From assembly GCF_027172205.1 (NCBI RefSeq), contig NC_070602.1, positions 21,360,501 through 21,424,500 of the forward strand: DNA of 64,000 bases, given 5' to 3'. Source of the stretch: Podarcis raffonei (Eukaryota > Chordata > Lepidosauria > Squamata > Lacertidae). The position numbers and the translations under genes were made by a program. The notes beneath the pieces were generated by a model. That model was not told where the DNA came from. It saw nothing but the letters and a program-made list of their open reading frames with translations, and ran no database searches. Below are positions 41,787-48,720 of this stretch, in pieces (position 1 is the first letter of the stretch; each line of letters starts with the position of its first letter).

Positions 41787-42922
41787 GGCTTGGGAGGGAG
41801 GAACCACCCCGAGAAAGGTGTAATAAGGGGCATATCTCCTGGATGCAGCAATGAAGGCAATAACCTGGGTACTCTCACACATCTAAAGAGCTCTATTTAT
41901 GGACTGTTGTATTTATCTAAAATGCATTTGGAAAATGTTTGAGGTTGTATACAAGTTGGGCAGTGGGGGGAGAGCAGGTAAGGCATAAACTTCATTCAGA
42001 CTCAGCAAGAGTGGGCACAGCTTAGCACCAGTTCAGACATTCAGAAAAAGAAAAAGCTGCAAACCTCAGTAATGCCAGTCTCATATTTTAATGCTTCCTG
42101 AAGGATCAATGCACTTGGAGTCCAAGTGTAGCAGATGTTCATGTTTCATCTTGTCAAGGCAAGATTAAAGAGGAGTGGTTTTGCCTGGTGCCTAAAGGTG
42201 TACAATGAAGAAGAAGAGTTTGGATTTGATATCCCGCTTTATCACTACCCGAAGGAGTCTCAAAGCGGCTAACATTCTCCTTTCCCCTCCTCCCCCACAA
42301 CAAACACTCTGTGAGGTGAGTGGGGCTGAGAGACTTCAAAGAAGTGTGACTGGCCCAAGGTCACCCAGCAGCTGCATGTGGAGGAGCAGAGACGCGAATC
42401 TGGTTCCCCAGATTACGAATCTACCGCTCTTAACCACTACACCACACTGGCTCACACTGAATCTTGTTTTACATGCCATCATTTAATTATTGGGAGTCAG
42501 AAACCCTTAACTATGTACTGTAAATTGTCCAGTGATCTATCAGTAGATTTCCCTATGCTTTTCACCAGCCCCCAGCTTTAAGTAACAAAACTTCTAGAAC
42601 CCCTCTTGATTATTTGTGCTGGGATTTATGTTTCCCCCCTTCCTGTGCGTGTGTGTCTACAGGAGGCCGACCCGACGAGCAAAATGAGAGTGAAAAACAG
42701 AAGATGCTAAAGGGGATGAAGAAACATCTGAAACACTTGCTCTCTCAGTCTGTTTTTAAAAGCTTGATGAAGACCAAATACCCAACCCAGTCTGGGAAAC
42801 TGCTCTTGTCCGATATTTCGGAAGAACATTCTCAGTCTGCATTGGACACCATGTCAAAAGCAAAAGCGAAGAAGAAGATGAAGAAGAAACCACAGCAAAA
42901 TGCAGAGAAGTTAAAGAAGTGA
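20551..42922 (+). CDS. DDX24: DDX24, ATP-dependent DEAD-box RNA helicase (8 coding exons, 809 residues)
   Basis: Joining 20551-21265, 24987-25376, 26370-26523, 28287-28802, 38141-38216, 39054-39242, 41611-41740 and 42663-42922 gives 2430 nt in one open frame. The order is a Lys/Glu-rich N-terminus; Q motif ([20 protein letters not shown], about 198-220); motif I AAETGSGKT (235-243); an acidic insert of about 100 residues; motif Ia PTRELA (349-354); TPGR (398-401); DEAD (425-428); SAT (461-463); TDVAARGLD (598-606); HRSGRTAR (627-634); and a Lys-rich tail. Human DDX24 is about 859 residues as I recall; the shortfall is mostly in the acidic insert. It is a nucleolar helicase tied to ribosome biogenesis and reported to dampen RIG-I signalling. 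Every splice site is GT-AG except intron 8, which is GC-AG. Confidence 0.96.
21540..21640. repeat. Dispersed repeat fragment
   Basis: 'atttatttattaaatttata' and 'aaggcggttcacagaataaa' are words of a repeat also seen at about 6000-6075 and 29900-29965. I give no family name. Confidence 0.4.
21641..23534 (+). other. DDX24: DDX24 intron 2, mostly unique sequence
   Basis: Apart from the inverted-repeat element at 22517-22602, I see no exon, RNA gene or well preserved repeat in this stretch. Confidence 0.5.
22517..22602. repeat. Palindromic MITE-like element
   Basis: GATGTTGCTGAACTACAGCT on the left is mirrored by CGTAGTTCAGCAACATC on the right. Both ends match over about 17 bases in inverted orientation. 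Confidence 0.65.
23535..23720 (+). mobile_element. tRNA-derived SINE, forward
   Basis: The head 'ccctggctgagggataatgc', 'cctttgcatccagaattt' and B box GGTTCAATCC are followed by a body with 'ggagcaggaagctgctgaag' and 'ttgcctgagatcctggaaaa'. It is diverged and of the same family as 15015-15220. Confidence 0.6.
24040..24960 (+). repeat. Old LINE 3' region, interrupted by a solo LTR
   Basis: In broken frames 24060-24484 reads YKIMHGE-, [12 protein letters not shown]- and [11 protein letters not shown]-like pieces, typical of a CR1/L2-class LINE end. It resumes after the LTR with 'gggccattggcctgatccag' and ends near 24955. A 25-base tandem duplication ('ggcaaagagaggcaacatgg') lies at 24070-24120. 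Confidence 0.6.
24490..24903 (-). mobile_element. Solo LTR of a Ty3/Gypsy-like element
   Basis: The 414-bp unit begins TG and ends CA (TGTGATGG ... CCATGACA in plus orientation; TGTCATGG ... CCATCACA in the LTR's own minus orientation) and is flanked by the 5-bp repeat ACTAG at 24485-24489 and 24904-24908. A polyadenylation signal (AATAAA) on the minus strand sets its orientation. No internal region is present, so it is a recombined solo LTR, a fossil. On its sense strand it has an open stretch rich in Glu/Asp/Ser then Arg, resembling in kind the coding tail in the LTR of the element at 30090-36777, though the two LTRs are not close in sequence. It lies 84 bases before DDX24 coding exon 2. 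Confidence 0.85.
24987..25376 (+). CDS. DDX24: DDX24 coding exon 2 (motif I, acidic insert, motif Ia)
   Basis: The acceptor is GTTTAG and the exon opens with the rest of GSGKT. After [19 protein letters not shown] comes an Asp/Glu/Gly-rich insert, then [17 protein letters not shown] and [11 protein letters not shown]. The donor is ACAG|GTAATG. The insert between motifs I and Ia is a DDX24 hallmark and is shorter than in the human protein as I recall it. Confidence 0.95.
25393..25490 (-). repeat. CR1-type tail, reverse
   Basis: 'aatcatagaattggaagggg', 'gtccaacgctctgcaatgca' and 'atgacagatggccatccatc' are the reverse of a LINE or SINE tail like the one at 10855-10930. It starts 17 bases after a DDX24 exon. 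Confidence 0.65.
26370..26523 (+). CDS. DDX24: DDX24 coding exon 3 (motif Ib region)
   Basis: The acceptor CTTTTAG is followed by the end of a split Gly codon, then [36 protein letters not shown] and NLRQLR. The donor is CTCAG|GTACTC. It supplies the GG and TPGR motifs of helicase domain 1. Confidence 0.95.
26657..26750. repeat. Palindromic MITE-like element
   Basis: GATGTTTTTGGACTACAGCT and the right arm GGAGTTCAGCAACACC are diverged arms of the same family as 22517-22602. The centre has CCATCAGCC with its mirror GGGGCTGATGGG. Confidence 0.55.
27490..27630. repeat. GC-rich minisatellite, about three 42-45 bp units
   Basis: Units built on 'tcctggggtggggcgcgcca', 'tcctgggggtggggcacgcc' and 'tcctggggatggggggtgcc' follow each other in DDX24 intron 4. 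The block is embedded in a wider GC-rich stretch (27395-27830) whose open frames on both strands are Gly/Pro/Arg-rich and not credible genes. Confidence 0.7.
28287..28802 (+). CDS. DDX24: DDX24 coding exon 4 (DEAD, SAT, start of helicase domain 2)
   Basis: It opens [20 protein letters not shown] and continues with [51 protein letters not shown] and [17 protein letters not shown], ending FAERP plus a split Ser codon. The acceptor is CTGACAG, the donor CCCAG|GTCGGT. A long CT run begins five bases into the intron. Confidence 0.96.
28811..28864. repeat. (CT)n then C-run microsatellite beside DDX24 donor
   Basis: More than twenty CT units, then about ten C, start eight bases into intron 5. Together they make a 55-base pyrimidine tract on the DDX24 sense strand. 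Confidence 0.97.
29085..29965. repeat. Dispersed repeat, unclassified
   Basis: Phrases such as 'gagaaggccctgtcttaagt', 'agcaaggcctttgatactga', 'gcactgcactgggtgctggg' and 'gcgcggttcacagaataaaa' recur in squamate genomes as parts of LINE-like dispersed repeats. It lies in DDX24 intron 5 just before the chromovirus. Open frames on the minus strand here are not supported as genes. Confidence 0.4.
30090..30905 (-). repeat. 3' LTR of the chromovirus
   Basis: The 816-bp direct repeat matches 35962-36777. On the minus strand it carries the end of the pol reading frame through U3 (to 30215), then a stretch with AATAAA near 30150-30160 and the terminal CCCTGACA. Confidence 0.95.
30215..34795 (-). CDS. 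pol: Chromovirus pol polyprotein with chromodomain and long acidic tail
   Basis: This is a fossil retroelement frame of about 1526 residues. Visible in order: aspartic protease (DSGSNADF, 41-48); reverse transcriptase (LDLRGAYN about 296-303, VMPFGL, FLDD 359-362); RNase H ([15 protein letters not shown] about 506-520); integrase zinc finger (HDAPSAGH ... CDTC, about 714-755) and DDE core ([28 protein letters not shown], about 784-884); GPY-type module (LGPYQV about 1018-1023); chromodomain ([10 protein letters not shown] ... EYLLAREG, about 1087-1137). The last roughly 390 residues are Glu/Ser/Pro/Gly-rich and end in a very basic patch ([12 protein letters not shown]). About 230 of these are encoded inside the 3' LTR. 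It overlaps gag by a few bases in a -1 relation, so it is probably made by frameshift or reinitiation as in related families. Confidence 0.93.
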   Translation of the reverse strand: MKQSPEILQPTDPLPPKPVVQLTASLQLPNGHTMQVPITIDSGSNADFIGVDFIKQHRIALMPATMPLNVVTVDGRKLLGGEVVQQTPPMVMQIGNHREVISFNVTHLSDMPIVLGMSWLDRHSPALAWYQRQLTFCSSYCAEHCIQTRQEEEGQEDEPQLHLGMVQAVPNKYKEFLEVFCEREADKLPPHRPYDCKIDLLPGATLPTGKLYSMSEDELQELREFIDHNLKRGFIQESKAVGGSPVFFVKKKDTPQRRLIVDYRTINSKTKPAAFPMPKIDDLLATVRKGRIFTKLDLRGAYNLIRMREGDEWKTAMFTPLGTYEYRVMPFGLQNGSHTFQAFMHHVLAGLLYKKCVCFLDDILIFSESQEAHERDVKEVLQRLREHRLYAKLEKCQFDMTEVDFLGYKLSDKGLAMDSAKVRAVLDWKSPRNRKEVQKFVGFANFYRKFIKGFAKETAAITDTLSSKKKKFTWTDQAEQSFRRLKRLFASEEQLLHVNPSRPMRVETDASDRAVGAVLLQSDPQGEWRPCAFYSRKLSKAEQNYTIWDRELLAIHAAFKAWRHFLVGARHTVQVRTDHKNLEYWRTARFLNQRHIRWAEFFADFDFRIEYIPGDNNVMADALSRKPQYLEEAAPVAAKHIFAPKAWACASAAVDLDAVRRALQTDSFAQSKMEEVRKGTAKDDEFQIRDGLLIRKGALYVPGDDLRAKVLQQLHDAPSAGHFGKDKTAELVTRDFWWPKVRGEVADYVSRCDTCQRAKPVHRKPAGLLEPLQTPLEPWERVALDFVTDLPSSRGKTAVLVVVDMFTKMAHFIPCAKVATAEQTAKLFIDHVFKAHGLPRSILSDRGRQFVSSFWQKLLGILNVKINLASARHPQTNGQAERVNAIMQQYLRCYANQQPSTWVDYLPLAEFAYNNTKHGSTGVTPFFANNGRHPRTFPGLETKGEGEPRGAEHLAAELQEVHEQLRRQLELAKHAYKMQADKHRRVGEDIQVGDWVWLAAQAVPARTLAKRKLKHKQLGPYQVAAQINPVAFRLTLPEGSRMHPVFHRSVLTPYREPHRFQATGNAPDTLSESPKREGSRRATPLNEVTEILDSRWGEEGVEYLLAREGTPASANRWVPCYAVEEHYLKDEFHALFPHRPMPAEFFDDWLFTPTLSASTFQGFSSAEEMTPDTSSSEGSLSGFATDRSYWWDTQPEVGWRRELLRGPLQAVSPEVPGGGEDMDVLGEDPGFEHISREMEAEEIDFDEPVAVGPDPVDRLHTRGEEWYPALTPTGLEHPEPTPEEGEGGRGGFEGGMDVRESGAGALGREDWESEGEESEGSVGEYDSGPRDSMSFSSESEDSQKGAPMVRARGVPGGTHQKQGARGEPQSSSGGSGPVSPPEHSGGEESHVSGPASPPERESGLTTPPSESGGTEGRSVAASPPEGGSSGSSSETVRRKAAGWARAPSSNVQARGTAGDPDGEPAPKARRREGEGSGESAGEEARKGGTPAGRRTQRRKEQRRRWSKARILNWCQGGGDSDGASVV
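34792..35868 (-). CDS. gag: Chromovirus gag with CCHC zinc knuckle
   Basis: A 358-residue retroelement frame. It has an N-terminal coiled-coil-like segment (about 1-45), a capsid-type middle ([55 protein letters not shown]), and one zinc knuckle, C-x2-C-x4-H-x4-C, at 301-314 ([14 protein letters not shown]). The capsid region resembles the sushi/Mart gag family to which the mammalian RTL and PEG10 genes belong. It is part of the whole-looking element at 30090-36777. Confidence 0.92.
   Translation of the reverse strand: MTTESQVKELQEAVTTLYAEVAASRKREEEAVALCRDLQARWDRWGKEGLPGPKPEGVGLGKRGGSLVAHFDGNLQQYPNFRADVVYALNLLRKDFRDEEEKVGFIITHLHGEAKAWLRNLWREKDPALKDSDAFIKAMDACFKSTVDVDIARREMHGLQQGKATVRQYHSRFFALLNVLGWEKDSIAVRDLFWEGLSGEVKDELARGERPQSTQEVAQRALAIGVRLEGRPWSREEGRKASTPARTTPFFPREAGRALSMPPLGRGEEPMEIGGARAQTASRAQTPGAVKGKAPRGTRKCYICDSAQHMAKECPQRLQKHTAASATVKGTGEQPKQLQGEEEAWLETEPLGPNQASQ
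35962..36777 (-). repeat. 5' LTR of the chromovirus
   Basis: The 816-bp LTR starts TGTCAGGGAATC on the minus strand at 36777 and ends CAGCCCTGACA at 35962. A TATA-like TTAAATT at 36131-36137 lies about 25-30 bases before GACGGAGCAT (36098-36107). That ten-base word is complementary to the sequence just inside the element at 35950-35959. Confidence 0.95.
36778..36831. repeat. (ATT)n microsatellite at the element's insertion site
   Basis: About seventeen ATT units directly abut the chromovirus. The element's 5-bp target duplication, ATTAT, falls in this run. Confidence 0.95.
37099..37428 (+). mobile_element. Sauria-type SINE with target-site duplication
   Basis: A nearly full copy (head GATGCGGGTGACGCTGTGGG to tail CTCTTTACCTTTACC), flanked by TATGGAAGTTTAT (37086-37098) and TATGGAACTTTAT (37429-37441), one mismatch. 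Part of the body after 'gcagttcgaaagca' is missing. Confidence 0.93.
37442..38140 (+). other. DDX24: DDX24 intron 5, right end
   Basis: It holds inverted words around 37444-37512 ('ctgaccaaactaagcctcct' and its mirror 'aggaggcttagtttggtcag') and around 37568-37655 ('atagctgtcaacgtttccct' and mirror 'gggaaaaagtgacagctatg'). Both look like small palindromic elements. No exon is seen before 38141. Confidence 0.55.
38141..38216 (+). CDS. DDX24: DDX24 coding exon 5 (motif V)
   Basis: The acceptor AATTTCAG completes a Ser codon; the exon reads [20 protein letters not shown] then VIHYQ and ends CAG|GTACCA in phase 0. This is motif V of helicase domain 2. Confidence 0.96.
38217..39053 (+). other. 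DDX24: DDX24 intron 6
   Basis: The intron runs from GTACCA to TTGCAG. I see no recognisable element or alternative exon in it. Confidence 0.6.
39054..39242 (+). CDS. DDX24: DDX24 coding exon 6 (motif VI)
   Basis: It encodes 63 residues, beginning [20 protein letters not shown] and ending [13 protein letters not shown] at AAG|GTGAAA. It contains the arginine-finger motif HRSGRTAR and lines up with human [20 protein letters not shown] as I recall it. Confidence 0.96.
39595..39690 (-). repeat. CR1-type tail, reverse
   Basis: 'aatcatagaattgtagaatt', 'aggtcatctagtccagcccc' and 'ctgcaatgcaggaatctaaa' are the reverse of the common CR1/SINE tail. Confidence 0.7.
40384..40608. mobile_element. MITE, CAGTGGTACCTCGG termini, TA target
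   Basis: The best preserved copy of the family. It starts CAGTGGTACCTCGGGTTAAG and ends AACCCGAGGTACCACTG, nearly perfect inverted ends of about 17 bases, with TA on both sides. The interior again has tandem 'taacctgaagcgtctgtaac' words. Confidence 0.88.
41070..41165. repeat. MIR-like SINE relic
   Basis: 'tttacccaagatcacccagt' and 'agttccaacccaggtggtct' resemble the conserved core and 3' part of MIR-type SINEs. It is short and old. Confidence 0.4.
41611..41740 (+). CDS. DDX24: DDX24 coding exon 7 (ends at a GC donor)
   Basis: It reads [39 protein letters not shown] and DELI, plus one base of the next Gly. The only donor that keeps the frame into the last exon is ATAG|GCAAGT, a GC 5' splice site with otherwise perfect consensus. 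If unspliced, the frame stops at once (GGC AAG TAG). Confidence 0.93.
41753..41783. repeat. (TG)n microsatellite beside the GC donor
   Basis: About fifteen TG units start 12 bases after the GC donor of DDX24 intron 8, on the sense strand. Confidence 0.97.
42205..42455. repeat. MIR/CORE-like SINE element
   Basis: It has 'tttggatttgatatcccgct', 'actggcccaaggtcacccag' and 'ctcttaaccactacaccaca', the last being the conserved 3' end of MIR-type elements. It lies in DDX24 intron 8. Confidence 0.65.
42663..42922 (+). CDS. DDX24: DDX24 last coding exon (Lys-rich C-terminus)
   Basis: The acceptor TCTACAG is followed by [60 protein letters not shown] and a Lys-rich end, with stop TGA at 42920-42922. 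HLLSQ and [10 protein letters not shown] match the human C-terminus as I recall it. Confidence 0.95.
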
Positions 42923-43730
42923 TGGGACATTTTGGGGGTGCAAGATAAGGAACACTTAATTCTCCCCTTCTCAGCCACTGGATGCTCAGACCGCTTTTAA
43001 GCACAGACCTCTTCTAGAATGATTGCTGCTTCCTCTCCTGTTGCTTCTCTCAAGTCAGTCAACGTGCATGTACAGACACCCACCCACATGGTCCTTCTTG
43101 GTGCTGAGTTTACCTGACATGCAGGTGATGTCCAGTGTCTTGAGTTTTGTGTAAAACATGCCACCTGAAAGAACTAGGTGAGTGGAAATCATTGCACGTG
43201 ATTGGGGTTGTGTAGAAGCAACTGCAGAGGTAGCAGTGAGCCCAGAGGAGTAGGTAAGCATAAATGTGTGTGTATCAATTCTGTATCCTTTTAATCAAGT
43301 TCATTTATTCATTTAAGTTGCAGGGTGTTGCAGGGCATTGCATATGCGTTTCTAAAGAAAATCCTATGTTTGTAATTCTTCGAATATTGCATTAGCATTT
43401 GATGCTTTAAATTGTGGGGAATCTTCTCTTCTGCGGAAAGAAGAAACTAAAACATGTCGGGGGGGGTAATAGACTGTAAGGTAAAGGTACCCCTGCCCAT
43501 TTGGGCCAGTCGTGACCAACTCTGGGGTTGCGCGCCCATCTCGCTTAAGAGGCCGGGGGCCAGCGCTGTCCGAAGACACTTCCGGGTCACGTGGCCATCG
43601 TGACCCTAAAGCGTGACCCTAAATATACTGTGCCCTAAAGTAAATTAGAGAATGAATTCCTTCCTGTTCTTAACTTGCCCAGCTGAAGTCTATATTAAAA
43701 TATTTGTAAAACTTTTTATTAGCATTTTTA
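42923..43730 (+). other. DDX24: DDX24 3' UTR and downstream
   Basis: No strong AATAAA is seen soon after the stop. ATTAAA at 43694-43699 is a candidate poly(A) signal, which would place the reversed SINE at 43478-43605 inside the 3' UTR. The end is uncertain. Confidence 0.4.
43478..43605 (-). mobile_element. Sauria-type SINE fragment, reverse
   Basis: It begins with the reversed tail AAGGTAAAGGTACCCCTG, then 'ggccagtcgtgaccaactct', 'ggggttgcgcgcccatctcg' and 'gtcacgtggccatcgtgacc'. It is 5' truncated and differs more from consensus than the other copies. Confidence 0.85.
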
Positions 43731-45545
43731 TTACATGCAAAGCACATAAAACAGAGGCAATGAGACAATAGGGGCCCTTCCAATGTATCCAGTGGTTGTG
43801 GGAGAAGAAGGTACAGCCCATCTTTCTCTTTTTGCTGTTCAGGAAAATCCCTGATCCACTGGAGAGGTGGGTTTGTTTGCTTGTTTACAGAAAGATCAGG
43901 GGGAAGGGTAGCTTTATGGAGGCGTTTGAAAGCAAATTACAATTTCAGAATTCATTGCCCTCAGCAACTTAGAAACTTCATGCAGGAAATCAGTTCAAGT
44001 AAGTTATGTATATTTCTAGTTTGCAATGGAAAATTACTGACTGAAAAACAGGTGGGTAGGAGGATAAGCACAACTATGCTGCTTGACAGTCTTTACAAGG
44101 TCATTTGGTTACATATATGCTCTACCACTCACAACTTTGGAATAGTTTACCAAAATTTGTTTGTGTTACAGCTGTTTCCTACCTGAAGAAAGATGTATAC
44201 CTTTCTCAAAGTCAGGGGATATTTCTATTATTATTTGTGTTAGCCAGCTGCCCTGGAGGCTCTGTGAAGCTATATTCAGTAATAAAATAATAATTAAATG
44301 AAATTCATTCAAGAAACAAGGAGCTTGCATGTAAAACTGCCTTGTGGGATGGCTTCAGGAAAAGAAAAGGCTAAGGAGTAAATCCTGCACAAATCCAGAG
44401 TTGAGTCCCTACAATGCTTGGATGACACCTTGTATGCCTCATTCCAGCAACTCCTGCAGTCAAGCTGGTGCCAAATATATTGCTCTGCTTTCCTTTGGAC
44501 CACATCAGTGAGGCTGAGAGAGGGGTCTTGTCTTCTGGGCAGCCCAGAACCTCCATACGCACTGCCCAGGCTTGCACCTCGGAGGGGTCACTTTGGTGCT
44601 GCTAACACAGCAAAAACAACACAGGCGACTGCAGTTCTGAGGTACTGATCTCTGCAGCCACAGCAGGTGCTGTGATTCTCCAGGGATTGGACTTCACCCC
44701 CAGAGGCACACTCCATTGTTTCTCGAGGCAGGTGGATGCCAACTGGTTGCTGAAAAAGGACCTGCAGTATTCCTGTGTTACACATGACCATGAGGAAGAA
44801 CTGGATCCTCAAGACTTCCGAAAGAAAGTTGGAGCAATAGTCCATCCCCCAAATTGAGTGTCTTTTGTCAGCAGTAGCTGGAGGTCAGCTATTGTAGTCC
44901 TAACTGTATCTGGAGGGCCACAAGTTCTGTACCCTGAGTGAAGTGAAGCTTCTGCCATCACTGTTAAGAATTCAGAAATGGCTGCTCCAGTGGGATTTCT
45001 TGTTTTCATACCCTTATTTAAATGCATAGGAGTTCTGGACAGGCAGGACAGATGGCACACCACATTGGCTGTGCAAATCTTTGGTTTTGCTTGACAGTTT
45101 CAAGTATCTCCTTGTCAATTTCAGGCTATGAAGCTTTTCAGACCAACCTTACAAAAAGCAAGGGAGCTCCTGGGACTGTTAAGTGACTGATAGAGCTATT
45201 ATTTTCTAGGCCATATTTCCAATTAGCATTGTTACAAATATAGCTGTACCCAGGAGGTGTTCCGTGAAGAGCCGTACAATGCAAACACCTAATCCCAGAT
45301 GTAATAAACATTGGCACTTTCAGATTTTAAGTCACTGCCCTCGCACGGAGGTTGGATGTAGGTAGGGTTTATTTTTTGAAACCTCTCTCCCTTTGAAAGC
45401 AGCTTGATCTGCAGACATTAGGAGATCATCATCAGCATTTGGGGATTTCATTTAAAGATAAGGCAAGTAAGAAGTGCCATGATAGAAGTTTCTAAACTGG
45501 AGAATGTGCATAGAGAAAAGTTCCCCCCTCCCACGACAGTATAAT
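43731..45545. other. Intergenic, no supported gene
   Basis: No exon-like frame with family resemblance is present. A moderately GC-rich stretch, 44330-45110, has the feel of an old dispersed repeat but I cannot classify it. Confidence 0.45.
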
Positions 45546-45549
45546 TCAC

Positions 45550-45870
45550 GGAGAACTACCTGAAAAAGATTTACAGATGGTATTTAACTCTAAGCAGACT
45601 TGCTAAGATGTATAAGACTGAATCAGATAAGTGCTGGAAATGTAATGAGGTTGAGGGTATGCTCTTTCATATGTGGTGGACATGTAAAAGGGAAATTATT
45701 ATTAGGAAATAAGTTATAATGAATTGGGGGGGGGGAATGTTTAAAAGCACCTTTCCAGAATAACCAGAGTCCTTTTTGTTGGGAATAAATCAGATGGAAA
45801 TTCCCAGGTGTCAAAAAAGGTTATTAATGTACGCCACTATGGTGGTGCGTGTTTTGTTAGGTAAATATGT
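45550..45870 (+). repeat. L1 LINE 3' ORF2 fragment
   Basis: Frames read LAKMYKTESDKCWKCNEVEG and FHMWWTCKRE, the Cys-rich C-terminal region of squamate L1 ORF2 (compare MYKGKTSTCWRCKKEEG and SHMWWTC at 60070-60165). The copy is old and truncated. Confidence 0.8.
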
Positions 45871-45888
45871 CTATGACAAACAATGGCT

Positions 45889-45976
45889 CCCTTGGCCTGA
45901 AAGCGAGGTGAGCACCACAACCCCAGTCACCTTTGACTGGACTTAACTGCCCAGGGGTCCTTTACCTTACCTTACC
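45889..45976 (+). repeat. Sauria-type SINE 3' tail
   Basis: 'aaagcgaggtgagcaccaca', 'tttgactggacttaactgcc' and CCTTTACCTTACCTTACC form the last 80 bases of a diverged copy joined to the end of the L1 fragment. Confidence 0.8.
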
Positions 45977-45979
45977 TCT

Positions 45980-46965
45980 GTTGAGCAAGCAGTATCTAGT
46001 TTCAGTTTTTAAAGCCTACATGCAGATTTTGCTATTGGGGCTGCAAATGCTATTAAAATGAAGGCTTTCAAAAGTTGATCAAATGGAGGTTGCCTCCAAA
46101 GATGATGCTCCTCTGGATTACAGGCTGGACCTGATCTTAAATTGGCAATGATCAGGAGAGGGGAAGCTGAATCCACTGGCTGTGCCCGCCCCCATCACAC
46201 CCAGTATTAAACATCTCCCTCACATGCTTTTTAAGCAACTGGAGGGAGAGGTGTCATGTGAATCACACTGGGAGAGCCTATGCACATTCCCCATTCACCT
46301 TATCCAATAATACAGCGGAAACGGGGATGCCATCCAAAAATAAACAAGGGAAATTATTTCACGAAATGGTATTTTGATAGGTCTCATAAACCAACACTAG
46401 GTGGTGGTAAAGCACCACATTTCTATTGGTAACTTCAAAGCAGCATCCTAGACGGTCAGGCTTGGTGTTATCCCTATTTTATTAGTTAGTATTTTTATTT
46501 GGAACTCCCTGAATAAGGTCAGGGGAGAGAGGAACGCCGAACATAGCCTGCTCTTTAACCCAATTCCTCTTTCATGAAAACAGTGGCCACTTTACCTCAG
46601 GAAACAGGGAGAAGATGGAGATAATCATAATACTGGCCACCTTGCAAGGTGGTTCTTTAAGGATTTGAAGAGAAAGTGCTGAAGCAATGCATGTGGCTCA
46701 GTATCTAATATTGCTGTTATCTGAAGACTTGGGACTTTTCCTCACATACCATTCATAGTGGAATAGTTGCTGTTTTGATCCAATATTTTTTAAGAGTGAA
46801 TGTGTCATCACCTCACGTGTCATTATTATTAGAGAGTCAATGCGAGGTTTTCCTTTCCACACCAATGGCAAGTTGAGGTTGAATTTAGAAAAGTTCCATG
46901 GCTGTAGTCACACCCCTGACACCCCCTTATGTTCCCTCAGCCAGTAAATGCATTCCTTTCTTCTT
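45980..46965. other. Intergenic, nothing recognised
   Basis: Mixed-composition sequence without a credible reading frame or a repeat I can name. Confidence 0.45.
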
Positions 46966-46969
46966 TTTT

Positions 46970-47475
46970 AAATAGTAAATTTTATTAGTATTTTCCACAC
47001 AACAACAACAAAAGAAAAATAACAATACACAAAACACAAAAACAAGCATATTAAAAAAAAATCCAAATTTTACAAATTAAGAATATAAACACTAAAAAGG
47101 AAAACAAACATTGACTTCCACCAATCCCACAGCACCCCCTTTACCTCTCATTGTATCTTCCTGTTTTCCTTATCTCTATCCTAGCATCTAGATATAAATC
47201 CCTATTTCTTATCCTTTCACTTCACAAGGTTATTCCAAACTCAGCCAGATTTCTGTCCTTGAACCTTGGCTTTTGAGGTATTCATTTAGGCACTCCGATG
47301 CCTTTTTCACTTCACTTTTTGGTTTTTATCTTATTATATCTGTCAATTTGGCTAATTCTAAATATTCTGAAAGCTTACATAACCATTCTCCCCTAAGGGA
47401 TAACTGATTCCCTTTCCAATACCTAGCCACCAGGATTCTTGTTGCAGACGTTGCATATAGTTTCGTCTTTTGGAA
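46970..47475 (-). repeat. L1 LINE 3' fragment, reverse
   Basis: On the minus strand, from 47470 downward, it reads ATSATRILVARYWKGNQLSL, WLCKLSEYLELAKLTDII, matching ITAARTLIARNWKNEMLPEI and LEYL at 60308-60400. An AT-rich 3' UTR-like part runs to about 46970. Confidence 0.75.
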
Positions 47476-47859
47476 TATCGTTTAAAATTCCTAAAAGGAA
47501 TGCCTCTGGCCTTTTACTATATGATATTCTTAGTATTTTCTTTATTCTTTTTTAAGTTTCCGGCATTTGTAGAACCTGAGAAGCCAACCTGCTCCCAGCT
47601 TTCGGGACCTATTTGCACTAAACATATGATTAGCTGCAGCTGCTTGCTGAGATTTCATTTTGTGATAAACCTGAGTTTACCTCTGCATAATATGTCAAAC
47701 GGCTTGTCTACCTCAGTTTAAATAATTGACTGAACAAGCGTTTAAAGCAAAGGAGGGGTTGCATGTTGTTGAATTTATTTCTGGTTATGAAGAGAAAGCT
47801 TCTCCCTACAGGAAGAGCTGGGATTAATTGATGTTTTGTTACATTTATATCCATCTTTT

Positions 47860-48015
47860 CTTCCAAGGAACCCGTTTTATTCCCTCAACAGCCTTGTGAG
47901 GCAGGTTAGGCTAACAAAAAGTGGTTTTCCCAAGTGGTTTTCTCCAGGGCTGAATGGGCAACTCAAATCCTCCCAGTCCTAATCCAGCACACAAACCACT
48001 ACACCATATATCCTG
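47860..48015. repeat. MIR-like SINE relic
   Basis: 'cagccttgtgaggcaggtta', 'actcaaatcctcccagtcct' and 'acacaaaccactacaccata' are in the order of a diverged MIR element. Confidence 0.5.
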
Positions 48016-48469
48016 TTTTTATGAGTTACTGTAGTTTCCTCCTCACAAGGGGGTGGGGGGAACCACTGACTGCTAATGTAATTGGGTGTGAGATTTATGA
48101 CACTGATAATAAGCTTCACCAACCTCTTCTATTTATCACTCAAACACGAATATTAACTGCCACTGTCATCAAGTAATTAATGAGATTAGGTCAACACATT
48201 TAAGACCTCGGCTGCATTTGTAAAACCGGTCATCAGAATCTTTTAAAAATTATAATACAGCATTTAAAAATTAAATTGCAGGTCTTTGTGGCTTCATGGC
48301 TATAACTCTCTTGCTCACTCTTGGGGTCAAGTGTCTGTATGAGAGGAGATAACGGCTTAGATTTCTTAAAGAGTCCTACTTTAGGCTAATAGTGGGGGTT
48401 TTTAGGACACAGGGTTGTAGGGTTTCATGGCTCCAGGCTAAGCCAACCCTAAGAAAGGATCTTGCAGAG

Positions 48470-48720
48470 CTGAAAAATCTTCAGAAAAGGGCAACCAAAA
48501 TGATTTGAGGCTATTAGCAAGTTAACTATGAGGAAAGGTTGTAGCATGTGAGACTTTCGTTCACAGAAAAGACAAGTAAGAGGCGTATAAAATTATACAT
48601 GGTGAGTAGAAAGGGAATAGGTAAAAGCTTTTCTCTTTCATAACACTAGAACTTGTGCACATCCATTGAAGCTGAGTGTTGCATACCCGCCAATATTTCT
48701 CCAGTGAAAATGGGGACTAT
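48470..48720 (+). repeat. Old LINE 3' region
   Basis: Broken frames give LQKRATKMI-, YEERL-, TSKRRIKLYMV- and SIEAEC-like pieces, a CR1/L2-class end like that at 24060-24484. Confidence 0.5.

Noticed and set aside
44330-45110. Possible unknown gene with several short frames
   Set aside because: No splice logic, no family match and mixed frames; more like an old repeat.
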